Source: Planctomycetota bacterium (GTDB lineage Bacteria; Planctomycetota; UBA1135; GCA-002686595). Taken from it: 64,000 nucleotides of DNA. The notes under the pieces were generated by a model. That model was not told the DNA's origin. It saw nothing but the letters and a program-made list of their open reading frames with translations, and ran no database searches. The DNA lies in contig JABACD010000004.1 of the NCBI GenBank assembly GCA_014237855.1, positions 1 to 64,000 of the forward strand, read 5' to 3'. Below are positions 8,807 to 16,957 of the stretch, one piece after another; position 1 is the stretch's first letter; every line of letters starts with the position of its first letter. The position numbers and the translations under genes were made by a program.

Positions 8807-9020
8807 CCGCCAGGATTGATGGTGGCCGGGCCTGGGGGGAGGCTGCTGGCTGCCTCGATGGCCGTGCCTGTACTGGGTCCAGAATTGAATCAGCGCAGCA
8901 GGGCCGGGGTCAGGACAGCTGAATAAGTCCGGCTTATCGGAAGGTGATCGCAGACTGTGGACCGGAGGGGCCCTTGCTTACCGATTGTAGGGGGGGCCGA
9001 TCCACTGACGCTGCACGACC
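8807..9020. other. Intergenic region after spoVR
   Basis: These 214 bases separate spoVR from the phospholipid-repair gene on the same strand. A small dyad, ATAAG-TCCGG-CTTAT (8923-8937), and a weak GAGGC/GCCTC stem (8839-8856) are present. No terminator with a T tract and no promoter could be assigned with confidence. Confidence 0.4.
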
Positions 9021-12000
9021 ATGTTCAACCTCCTGAGAAACCGATCCTTTGTGGCGCTGACGGTCACCCAGTTTCTGGGGGCCTTCAATGACAATGCTTT
9101 CAAGCAGCTTGTCCTCCTGCTCTCGCTGTCCACCGCGCTGCCTTGGATCGCCGAGGCCGGGTGGGTGCATGATTGGGGGCAATCGCTGGGCTTGGGGCTC
9201 TTCGCCCTCCCCTTCGTGCTCTTCGGAGTTCTGACCGGATCGCTGGCTGATCGTTGCAGCAAGAGATCGGTGATGATCGCGGCCAATGCGGCCGAAGTTC
9301 TGGTCATGTCGGCTGGAGGGCTTGCGCTCTACCTCCAGCGGTTCGAGCTGATCCTGGCGGTGCTCTTCTTCATGGGCTTGCAGAGCGCGCTCTTTGGTCC
9401 GAGCAAGTATGGCTCGATCCCGGAGATGACCGAGCGCAGGGATCTCTCCAGGGCCAATGGGTGGATCCAGATGACGACCTCCGTGGCCATCGTTCTGGGG
9501 ACCGCTGTGGGAGGGAAGCTCTTCGAGGTCTTCGAGCAGCGGCTGCTCTTCGCCGTGGTGATCTTCGTCGTGATTTCGGCGGCTGGGTTCCTCTCCAGCC
9601 TGAGGCTCGAACGGACGCCCGCGGCTGATCCCAGTCGTGCAGTGGCCTGGAACCCAGTGCGAGAGGTTGCTCGCCAGTGGAAGCTCGTACGCGGCGATCG
9701 AGCCCTTGTTCTCTCGTTGCTTGCCAGCGCTTTCTTCTGGCTGATTGGTGCAGCCTTGATGCTTGGGGTGAACCAGTACGGGATGTGGTTGGAGCTCTCT
9801 GCCGGTTCCATTGCCCTGTTGCTGACAGTCCTCTCGTTGGGCATCGCTCTGGGGTCGCTTGCAGCGGCCAGGCTCTCTGGGGATCGCATTGAGAGTGGCC
9901 TGATTCCAGCCGGCCTGGTGGGGCTGGCGCTGGCTGTCTCGCTTGTGGCGCTGTCGCCAGAGTCTGCACCTTGGTTACGCAGTTGCCTGTTCGTTGCTGG
10001 GTTCAGTGCTGGTCTCTTCTCGATTCCCATCCGCTCTCTGATCCAGGACCTCCCCAGTCCGGAGAATCGTGGCGCGGTGCTTGGACTCTCCGAGATGCTC
10101 GACTTCGTGGGTATCTTCCTTGCCTCGGGACTCTTTGCGGGCCTGCATATCGGTCTCGGGCTCGATCCTCCCCAGATCCTTGCGGCGCTCGGAGGGGTCA
10201 CCCTGCTCTTCGCAGCAGGGTCGATGTTCTACACGGCCGAGTTTGCCCTGCGCTTCTGGTTGGTCTTGATCTTCCGGACTGTCTATCGCATACGGACAGT
10301 CGGAATCGAGAACGTACCTCGCCGCGGGGGTGCCTTGTTGGTCTGCAATCACCTCTCACTGGTGGATGCATTCCTTGTCTCGGGTGCCCTTGGCCGTCCA
10401 GTTCGTTTCATGATGTTCACGGCCTTCTTTGAGCTGCCCGTGATTGGACACTTCGCCCGCTGGGTTGGCACGATTCCGGTCTCACCAGATGACAGCATGG
10501 AAGCCAAGCGGGCTTCCATCGAGCGAGCGGCCGAGCTACTGCGGCGCGGTGAGCTGGTGTGTATCTTTGCCGAGGGTTCTATCTCCCGTAGCGGCAGCTT
10601 GCTGGGCTTCAGAAAGGGCCTTCAGCGCATCTCCAAGATGGCAGGAACGCCCATCTTACCCGTTGCCCTTGATGGAGTCTGGGGCAGCATCTTCAGCTAC
10701 GAGGGGGGGCGGTATTTTTGGAAGCGTCCCAGGAACCTGCTGAGCCCAGTGGTTGCCTGGATTGGCGAGCCCTTGCCCTGTGGCAGCAAGGCCTGGCAGG
10801 TGCGGAGCGCGGTCCAGAGCTTGCTGACCCGATCACGGTCTCAGCTGCAAGGTCCCAGGGATACACTGACACAGCGCTTCTTGTGTTCAGCCAAGAAACA
10901 CGCACGTCGAGTAGCGCTGGTGGACAGTTCAGGAGAACGCCTGAGGTACCGTGAGCTGCTGCAGCGCTCACTGGCGCTTGCCTTCTTCATCGAGCGCAGC
11001 TACGCCAGGGAGGGTCGTGTGGGAGTCCTTCTTCCTCCTGGAGTGGGAGGGGTTCTGGCCAATCTGGCCGTGGCTCTCTCGGGCAGGGTACCGATCAATC
11101 TGAACTACTCCCTCGGGCCGGCGGAGCTTGCAGGTCTCATTCAGCGGGCTGAACTCGAGCATGTGCTGACCTCGCCAAGGTTCTTGAAGGCTCTTGGGCA
11201 CCAGGCGCCTCTGGCGGGCGATGGGACTGTCATGCTCGAAGATCTTTCCGGGCAGATCACCACGGCAGACAAGCTGCGTGCTGTGGCGCTCTCCTATCTG
11301 CCTGCATGGTTGCTGGCGCGCCTGGTGAGGCCGGTCCCCGGGCCAGAGGAGATCGCCTCGATCCTGTTCTCCAGTGGCAGTACCGGACCACCGAAGGGTG
11401 TGGTGCTGAGCCACGGAAACGTCCTCTCGAACGTGGTCGCCGTCAGCCAGACCATGGGCATAACTGAAGAGGACTGTGTTCTGGGTGTGCTGCCATTCTT
11501 CCACAGCTTTGGCAACACCGTCACCCTGTGGACTCCTCTGCTTGCCGGGGCGAAGGCTGTCTATCACTCCAATCCCCTGGATGCCGCCAGGGTTGGAGCC
11601 CTGGCTCAATCCGAGGGGGTGAGTATCAGCCTGGCCACCCCAACCTTCTATCAGTCGTGGATGCGTCGCATTCCTGCGGAGGCCTTTTCATCACTACGTC
11701 TTGCCGTCGTTGGAGCCGAGAGGCTGAGCCCAGCCTTCGCCCAGGTCTTCGCGGAGAAGTATGGAATGGAGCTACTGGAGGGCTATGGCTGCACTGAGCT
11801 CTCTCCCGTTGTCAGTGTCAATCTGCCGGGCTACGAGCAGAGTGAGGACCGCGATCGAGCCTTTCGTCAGGGGACTGTGGGGCGCCCGTTGATTGGCGTG
11901 GCGATTCGAATCGTCGACCCCGAGACCGGGAACGAGCTGCCCCCGGAGACCGAAGGTGGAGTCCTTGTCTCCGGCCCGAATGTCATGCAAGGCTATCTGG

Positions 12001-12458
12001 AAGACCCCAAGCGGACTGCCGAGGTCCTGAGGGATGGTTGGTACGACACGGGTGACGTGGGGGTGATTGACCGTGACGGATTCCTGACCCTGACGGGGCG
12101 ACGCTCCCGGTTCTCCAAGATCGGAGGAGAGATGGTTCCCCTGGGACGCGTGGAGGAGGCACTGGCAGAGCAACTGCTGCGCCTCTGTGAGATGGCCGGA
12201 GTCGCCAGGGATGAGGTGCCGAGTCTTGCGGTGAGTGCGGTGCCTGACGAGCGCAAGGGCGAACGGCTGGTCGTCATGCACACGGCTCTTCCCGTGCCCG
12301 TCGAAGAGCTTGTCCAGGCTCTGGGGCGCTCAGACCTCCCGGCGCTGTTTCAGCCGCGGCCTGATCAATACTTCGAGGTGGGGGCCATCCCTCGACTTGG
12401 GACCGGGAAGACTGATCTACGGGGACTGAAGGAGCTGGCGCGCGAGCTGGCAGGGTGA
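9021..12458 (+). CDS. LplT-PlsC-AMP ligase fusion (lysophospholipid uptake and reacylation)
   Basis: This 1145-residue protein joins three activities. Residues 1-400 form an MFS transporter like LplT (start FVALTVTQFLGAFNDNAFKQ). Residues about 415-620 form a PlsC acyltransferase with the HX4D motif at H444-D449 (NHLSLVD) and FAEGSISRSG. Residues about 640-1145 form an AMP-dependent acyl-CoA/ACP synthetase with the phosphate loop at 784-793 (SSGSTGPPKG) and YGCTELSP. In E. coli the equivalent steps use separate LplT and Aas proteins: LplT flips lysophosphatidylethanolamine inward and Aas re-acylates it. The fusion should therefore recycle lysophospholipids at the inner membrane. It converges with the FAD oxidoreductase gene 10 bases away. 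Confidence 0.92.
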   Translation: MFNLLRNRSFVALTVTQFLGAFNDNAFKQLVLLLSLSTALPWIAEAGWVHDWGQSLGLGLFALPFVLFGVLTGSLADRCSKRSVMIAANAAEVLVMSAGGLALYLQRFELILAVLFFMGLQSALFGPSKYGSIPEMTERRDLSRANGWIQMTTSVAIVLGTAVGGKLFEVFEQRLLFAVVIFVVISAAGFLSSLRLERTPAADPSRAVAWNPVREVARQWKLVRGDRALVLSLLASAFFWLIGAALMLGVNQYGMWLELSAGSIALLLTVLSLGIALGSLAAARLSGDRIESGLIPAGLVGLALAVSLVALSPESAPWLRSCLFVAGFSAGLFSIPIRSLIQDLPSPENRGAVLGLSEMLDFVGIFLASGLFAGLHIGLGLDPPQILAALGGVTLLFAAGSMFYTAEFALRFWLVLIFRTVYRIRTVGIENVPRRGGALLVCNHLSLVDAFLVSGALGRPVRFMMFTAFFELPVIGHFARWVGTIPVSPDDSMEAKRASIERAAELLRRGELVCIFAEGSISRSGSLLGFRKGLQRISKMAGTPILPVALDGVWGSIFSYEGGRYFWKRPRNLLSPVVAWIGEPLPCGSKAWQVRSAVQSLLTRSRSQLQGPRDTLTQRFLCSAKKHARRVALVDSSGERLRYRELLQRSLALAFFIERSYAREGRVGVLLPPGVGGVLANLAVALSGRVPINLNYSLGPAELAGLIQRAELEHVLTSPRFLKALGHQAPLAGDGTVMLEDLSGQITTADKLRAVALSYLPAWLLARLVRPVPGPEEIASILFSSGSTGPPKGVVLSHGNVLSNVVAVSQTMGITEEDCVLGVLPFFHSFGNTVTLWTPLLAGAKAVYHSNPLDAARVGALAQSEGVSISLATPTFYQSWMRRIPAEAFSSLRLAVVGAERLSPAFAQVFAEKYGMELLEGYGCTELSPVVSVNLPGYEQSEDRDRAFRQGTVGRPLIGVAIRIVDPETGNELPPETEGGVLVSGPNVMQGYLEDPKRTAEVLRDGWYDTGDVGVIDRDGFLTLTGRRSRFSKIGGEMVPLGRVEEALAEQLLRLCEMAGVARDEVPSLAVSAVPDERKGERLVVMHTALPVPVEELVQALGRSDLPALFQPRPDQYFEVGAIPRLGTGKTDLRGLKELARELAG

Positions 12459-12468
12459 TCGACGAGGG

Positions 12469-13620
12469 TCAGGTCCGCGAGGCTCTCGCGAATCGAGCAG
12501 GGTCAAAGGCCGCGTGCTCCTGTCTGGAGGTCGGCTCTCTCCTGATGAGTCGCGCCGCCAGTCTTCCGATGCCGACGGACGTGCTCATGCCATGGCCGCC
12601 GAGAGCCGCTGCCCAGAACAAGCCCGAGACATCCGGGTCGTAGCCAATGGCGAACTCTTCATCGCGGGCAAAGGTACGCATGCCTGCCCAGAAGTGAGCG
12701 ACCGGTGCATCATCGAAGCCACGCAGGCACTGGGCACTACGCTCTGCGATCAGCTCCTTGACTTCCTCTCGAGCATTGCAGTGATCGGGATCGACCAGGT
12801 CCTGATCACAGGCGCAGACCATCAATCCGCCTGACTCGGGACGGACGTAGAAGTTCTCTCGCTCCGACCAGAGGATCGGCCACCTGGGATTGGCGTGGTG
12901 CTGTGGCGCCGTGACCAGGAGATGGCGGCGTCGTGCTTCAAAGGTCATTTCAGAGCCCGCTCGACTGGCAAGGAGTCCAGCCCATCCGCCGGTGGCGAGG
13001 GCGACCACATCGGCTTTCAATCGATCTCCGCCGGCGAGCTGAACACCCGTGATCCCGCTGTCATCCTGGAGGAGCTCGGTGACCTCGGCTCCAGTACGGA
13101 TACGGACACCGGCGCGGCGTGCCTGACGGAGCATTCCATCGATGAGAGCGGCATTATCGATGTGGCCCTCGTCTCTCACCAGCAGGGCGCCCTCTGCGCG
13201 GCCACGAAAGTGTGGGCAGAGTTCGCGTAGTTGCGGCTCGTTCAGGGCTTGCACGGCACCTGCTGGCTTGCGCCTGGACCACTCTTCAAGGGCGGGGGCG
13301 TCGGGTCTGGCGGGGAGCAGGATCAGCCCGACTGGGTCGAGCAGCGCAAGATCTGTGAATCCCCCTGGTGGGTTGGTCAGGAACTCCGCCGTCTCGAGGG
13401 CCAGGGTCGTTGAGGCCGTCTCTCCAGTGAGAGTACGCAGGATGCTGGCGTTCTTGGCGGTCGAGTGGGATGCCAGCTGCGCCTCTCGCTCGAGCAGGGT
13501 GACCGCGCAGTCTCCTCCCTCGGCCAGGCCCCAGGCCGTGGCAATGCCCGCTATGCCTCCGCCGACAATGACGACCTGACGCTGCGTGTTTCGTGGCTCC
13601 AACTTGGTCTCCGGGCCCAT
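12469..13620 (-). CDS. FAD-dependent D-amino-acid-oxidase-fold oxidoreductase
   Basis: A 383-residue soluble flavoprotein of the DAO family. The FAD-binding GxGxxG lies at residues 20-25 (VVIVGGGIAGIATAW), followed by an acidic residue at the end of strand two (LLERE). A C-terminal GLFWAAALGGHGMSTS segment is typical of glycine/D-arginine dehydrogenase-like members. The family oxidises amines or amino acids; the substrate here is not readable. It is the last gene of a minus-strand group with the S51-like and Nudix genes, 46 bases after the former. A TAAGCT box 12 bases before its ATG could give it its own promoter. Confidence 0.85.
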   Translation of the reverse strand: MGPETKLEPRNTQRQVVIVGGGIAGIATAWGLAEGGDCAVTLLEREAQLASHSTAKNASILRTLTGETASTTLALETAEFLTNPPGGFTDLALLDPVGLILLPARPDAPALEEWSRRKPAGAVQALNEPQLRELCPHFRGRAEGALLVRDEGHIDNAALIDGMLRQARRAGVRIRTGAEVTELLQDDSGITGVQLAGGDRLKADVVALATGGWAGLLASRAGSEMTFEARRRHLLVTAPQHHANPRWPILWSERENFYVRPESGGLMVCACDQDLVDPDHCNAREEVKELIAERSAQCLRGFDDAPVAHFWAGMRTFARDEEFAIGYDPDVSGLFWAAALGGHGMSTSVGIGRLAARLIRREPTSRQEHAAFDPARFARASRT

Positions 13621-13666
13621 GGCCTCGGGTGCAGCTTATCAGGGGCGAGCCGGGAAAGCTGCGCTG

Positions 13667-14752
13667 TCAGCGGGGCTGCCAGCTGCAGGACAGCGGCAGG
13701 CCGATGAAGCTCGAGCGCCCCTCGTCCCGGGGCCTGGAGCTCCCAGCATCCCAGCCCAGGGTCCATACCTGGTCTCCGATCTTCCTGGTCCAGGTGGGGA
13801 CTGGGGCGGCTGTCAGCTCGGCTGCCCAGTCGAGGAGCTCCCGGGTGCCGAGTGGATCTCCGGATGAAGAGGTTGGCCTGGCCGTGCCGGGCTGCGGTTG
13901 CTCCTTGTGCCCGTTGCCTGACCAGGCCGGGCCCAGCGCGGGGCGCTTGTAGTTGAGGTTCCACCCGTCACCTGCCTCGAGTCGATGAAGTCGAACGTGG
14001 TCCACCCGAGTTCGGGCACGGAGGGCGCGATCCAGGTCGAAGATCAGGAGTTCACCTGAGCCGAGCACTCTGAGCTGGTTGTTCCGTCGGTCATGCTGGA
14101 GGGCCACCGAGCCGAGGAACAGGACGCCCATGTCCACGTGAGTCCTCCGGAGCGATCTCAGCAGGCGTAGGGGTGCACCTGGTTGCCACTCGTCTGCGTC
14201 GAAGAGTGCACCCAGCCCCGCACCGCGGCCGATGAGGGCCTGGTGAGGTGAGTCGTCCCGTGGGTTTCGGGAGGGCTCGGCGAGCTCAGCTCGCAACACT
14301 GGAACGCCGCCTGAGAGGAACTGGCAGGCTCCACCAATGGCGAGTACATCCTTGTCGCTCTGAAGGAACTCGTTCAAGGCCCTGGCCAGGTAGGTGCGTG
14401 GGCCCCTGGGATAGACCGTCTTGTACCAGGACAGGAGGCTCCCGCCGCGAAGCACCAGGACCTCTGCCGCATCGAGTTCTCGTAGGAACCCGGGGCCGTC
14501 GGGAACCCTGGCTTCAGGTGCCAGGCAGAGATCCACGCCGGCCAGGGTGGGCTGCTCGCTGAGGGCCAGCACGAAGCGCTTGGCCTGCTTGCCGCCCAGC
14601 TCCGAGAGTTCCCTGAGCAGCTCGGGGTCTTCGGTGGACTCGGTGGCCACGTAGGTGACAGTTCCCTGAGCTGACAGGGGCAGGCTGCAGAGCCCCAGGG
14701 CCAGGATCAGCATTGCCCGGCGGCGGCAGTGATCGAGGACTTCCATGAGCAT
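13667..14752 (-). CDS. Secreted peptidase S51/cyanophycinase-like protein lacking the Ser nucleophile
   Basis: This protein of about 361 residues has a signal peptide (CRRRAMLILALGLCSLPLSAQG). Its first half looks like the S51 / class I glutamine amidotransferase-like fold of cyanophycinases: VLVLRGGSLLSWYK in the place of the family GGxxQ strand, then DVLAIGGACQFLSGG where the family has GTSAGA. The catalytic serine position appears to be Ala or Cys (GGAC, about residue 142), so it is either inactive or differently catalytic. The resemblance is weak and the C-terminal 150 residues match nothing I know. I start at the ATG at 14752; a GTG at 14785, next to the Nudix stop, is the alternative. 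Confidence 0.6.
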   Translation of the reverse strand: MLMEVLDHCRRRAMLILALGLCSLPLSAQGTVTYVATESTEDPELLRELSELGGKQAKRFVLALSEQPTLAGVDLCLAPEARVPDGPGFLRELDAAEVLVLRGGSLLSWYKTVYPRGPRTYLARALNEFLQSDKDVLAIGGACQFLSGGVPVLRAELAEPSRNPRDDSPHQALIGRGAGLGALFDADEWQPGAPLRLLRSLRRTHVDMGVLFLGSVALQHDRRNNQLRVLGSGELLIFDLDRALRARTRVDHVRLHRLEAGDGWNLNYKRPALGPAWSGNGHKEQPQPGTARPTSSSGDPLGTRELLDWAAELTAAPVPTWTRKIGDQVWTLGWDAGSSRPRDEGRSSFIGLPLSCSWQPR

Positions 14753-14787
14753 GTCTGAACTAGGTCCCTGGCGACTCGTGGTCACCG

Positions 14788-15396
14788 TTATTCAGGTCCC
14801 CGATGACGGAGATCGAGCACGCGCGAGAGTGCGGTCAGGACCAGCGAGTGGGCGATCTGACCATCACGGATGCGAGCGATGACCTCCTGTTCGTCAAGCA
14901 GCACGATGGCGATGTCCTCCCCGACGTCCAGATCCTGTGAGTCGGTGCGGCGTACTCCCTCCGCCAGGTAGTGGTGGCAGCGATTGTCGTGAAAAGCCGG
15001 ATTGGGCTCGACGAAACCCAGGTAGGTCCATGAGTCTGCACTGTGCCCCGTCTCCTCGCGCAATTCGCGCCGGGCGGCCACGCCGTGGTCCTCTCCCGGG
15101 TCGACCATGCCCCCCGGGATCTCCAAGGTCATGGCTGAGGTACCGAAGCGAAACTGCTTGACGAAGACATACTCTCCAGCGGGGGTCCTGGCGATCACGT
15201 TGACCCAGTCGGGGGTCTCGAGCACCAGCCGACGCAGACTCTTCCCACTTCGGGGGTTGATGACCGTATCGATCCTGGGCCGAAACAGCATCATCGGCTC
15301 ACCAGGCGCACTGCCGGTTCGCTCCCAGGGTTGAAGGTCATCGGGGCTGGAATTCACCCGTGGCTCGTGCGGGTCGGTCGGGGGATCGTCGTGCAT
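14788..15396 (-). CDS. Nudix hydrolase (ADP-ribose pyrophosphatase-like)
   Basis: A 202-residue hydrolase with a complete Nudix box: G96, E102, then R110-E111-L112-x-E114-E115-x-G117. That box binds Mg2+ and cleaves nucleoside diphosphates linked to another moiety. The layout (PDWVNVIARTPAGEYVFVKQFRFG before the box) is like ADP-sugar pyrophosphatases of the YffH/NudF group. The next gene on the same strand (S51-like) has a possible GTG start 2 bases after this stop, so the two may be co-translated. The thioesterase gene diverges from it across a 74-base gap. The exact substrate is unknown. Confidence 0.88.
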   Translation of the reverse strand: MHDDPPTDPHEPRVNSSPDDLQPWERTGSAPGEPMMLFRPRIDTVINPRSGKSLRRLVLETPDWVNVIARTPAGEYVFVKQFRFGTSAMTLEIPGGMVDPGEDHGVAARRELREETGHSADSWTYLGFVEPNPAFHDNRCHHYLAEGVRRTDSQDLDVGEDIAIVLLDEQEVIARIRDGQIAHSLVLTALSRVLDLRHRGPE

Positions 15397-15433
15397 GGGA
15401 TAAGCAGGGACAGTGTGGTCTGGGGTTTGGATC

Positions 15434-15463
15434 TTTCACCTGCCCTCTGGGAGGTGCTAGTTT
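15434..15463 (+). promoter_or_regulatory. Putative leaderless promoter, TTTCACC / TAGTTT
   Basis: A -35-like TTTCACC (15434-15440) and a -10-like TAGTTT (15458-15463) are 17 bases apart; the ATG of the thioesterase follows after 7 bases. The same arrangement with the same -35 box occurs before the kinase gene at 49510, where the next bases (TGCC) also agree. Confidence 0.6.
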
Positions 15464-15470
15464 GCACGCC

Positions 15471-15911
15471 ATGGAAGTTCCCGCAATTCCCCCGTCGGAT
15501 ACCTTTCGATTCCGGACCGAGCGCTGCACCCGCTGGAGCGACGAGGACACCCAGGGGGTGGTCAACAACGCGGTCTACGTGACCCTGCTGGAGGAGGCTC
15601 GCTTCGACTATTTCTCCGGCCTGGGGCTGGTGAACGGTAACGAGTTCCCCTTCGTGCTGATGCAGACGAACATCCGGCACCTGGCCCCCTCCCGGGGAGG
15701 AGATGCGATGATCATCGAGCTGCGCACGGTGGAGCTCGGATCGAGCTCATTTCGCCAGCAGGCTCGTATCCTTCAGAAGGACTCCCGCGTGGTCCTGGTG
15801 GAGGCCGAGGTCTTGCTCGTGGCATGGGACAGCGCGGGGCGTTGCAAGGTGAGCATGAGCGAGGCATTCCGTGCCTCGGTGAGCGCTTTTGAGGGGCTAG
15901 GGGATTGCTAG
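15471..15911 (+). CDS. 4HBT-fold acyl-CoA thioesterase (YbgC/FadM-like)
   Basis: This 146-residue protein has the hot-dog fold signature of acyl-CoA thioesterases: WSDEDTQGVVNNAVYVTLLEEAR (here residues about 20-42). It has the Asp and Asn residues that the family uses near the catalytic site. Such enzymes release free acids from acyl-CoA or acyl-ACP in the cytoplasm. The open frame extends 37 codons upstream, but the ATG at 15471 gives the usual start and sits 7 bases after a TAGTTT -10 box. A GGAGG at about 15450 is too far away to act on this ATG. The substrate chain length cannot be predicted. Confidence 0.85.
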   Translation: MEVPAIPPSDTFRFRTERCTRWSDEDTQGVVNNAVYVTLLEEARFDYFSGLGLVNGNEFPFVLMQTNIRHLAPSRGGDAMIIELRTVELGSSSFRQQARILQKDSRVVLVEAEVLLVAWDSAGRCKVSMSEAFRASVSAFEGLGDC

Positions 15912-15995
15912 GAGATGAGGGCTGATGAAGCGCGAGCTCGTGAACCGAGATCCGGGCATTCTCACGGGCACGGTTCTTGGCCCCTGGTCTGACGA

Positions 15996-16001
15996 TATGC
16001 T
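15996..16001 (+). promoter_or_regulatory. -10 box (TATGCT) of a putative leaderless promoter
   Basis: TATGCT lies 9 bases before the ATG of the EamA transporter. No clear -35 box is present; TTCTTG at 15974-15979 is a weak candidate. Confidence 0.4.
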
Positions 16002-16010
16002 CAGCGCCCA

Positions 16011-16922
16011 ATGAAGAGCCCGATTCGCTTGAAGAACAAGGGGGACCGCGTCGCGGGCGTCCTGGTGCTGGTGTCAGTCACTGCACTCTGGGGGGTCTCC
16101 TTCCCGCTGATCGAGACGGCTGTTGCAGGCCGCAGCCAGGAGCAGATTCTCTACTTCCTCTTCCTGCGCTTTGGATTGGCCTCCCTGCTCTTTGTTCCGC
16201 TGGCTGGAGCTGTACGAAAGAGTGCGAAGGGGCAGGGAGCCCGGCCCTGGATCTATTCTCTCGCTATCGGTCTGATGTTCTTCGTGGGCTTCTACCTGCA
16301 GAGCTGGGGGCTGACCCACACAGACGCCAGCCGAAGCGCCTTTGTCACCGTGCTGAGCGTGCCCATGGTTCCATTCATCGCGGCCGTCGTTAATCGTCGC
16401 GCGCCCAGTCGTCTGCACCTGATGGCTTCATTGGTGGCGACCCTGGGAATAGGTCTGGTCCTGGCACCGGGAGGAGAGCTGGCACCGAACTTCGGGGACT
16501 GGCTGACGCTGGCCAGTGCCTTCATCTTCGCCCTGGAGATCGTGGCCCTGGGCTACGTCACGCGGATCGCCCCGACCCTGATCGTGGTGATCGGGCAGAT
16601 CGTCGGGGTGGCCCTGGTCGCGGGTGTGGCGCTCTGCTTCGTGGATCTTCAGCTGCCGGAAGAGTGGCCAGGGTTGATGGAGGCCGTGGTCATCACGGGC
16701 TTCTTTTGTACTACCCTGGCGCTGGGAGGGATGACCTGGGGCCAGGCCCGTGTGCGACCGGAGATGGCCGCCGTGATATTCGCCCTCGAGCCAGTCTTTG
16801 CCTGCTTGTTCGTCTGGTTGCTGCTGAATCGAGGCCTGGGTCTGCTCCAGGCCATCGGTGGACTGGTGGTTTTCAGTGCCGTTGCCTACACGGCTCGAGC
16901 TGAGGTGAGGTCCGGGGCTTGA
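16011..16922 (+). CDS. EamA/DMT-family transporter
   Basis: A 303-residue inner-membrane protein with about ten hydrophobic helices and two EamA repeats. The first begins LVLVSVTALWGVSFPLIETA and the second resumes near residue 150 (LTLASAFIFALEIVALG). EamA proteins export metabolites, amino acids or nucleotide-related compounds; members with this WG(V/S)SFP start are often annotated as RhaT/PecM-like. The substrate is unknown. The last bases overlap an upstream TTG alternative start of the next gene, but I place that gene's start 36 bases later. A TATGCT box precedes the ATG. Confidence 0.85.
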   Translation: MKSPIRLKNKGDRVAGVLVLVSVTALWGVSFPLIETAVAGRSQEQILYFLFLRFGLASLLFVPLAGAVRKSAKGQGARPWIYSLAIGLMFFVGFYLQSWGLTHTDASRSAFVTVLSVPMVPFIAAVVNRRAPSRLHLMASLVATLGIGLVLAPGGELAPNFGDWLTLASAFIFALEIVALGYVTRIAPTLIVVIGQIVGVALVAGVALCFVDLQLPEEWPGLMEAVVITGFFCTTLALGGMTWGQARVRPEMAAVIFALEPVFACLFVWLLLNRGLGLLQAIGGLVVFSAVAYTARAEVRSGA

Positions 16923-16957
16923 AGAGTCGAGCGCTTCGCTGTGTGCTAAGGACCATC

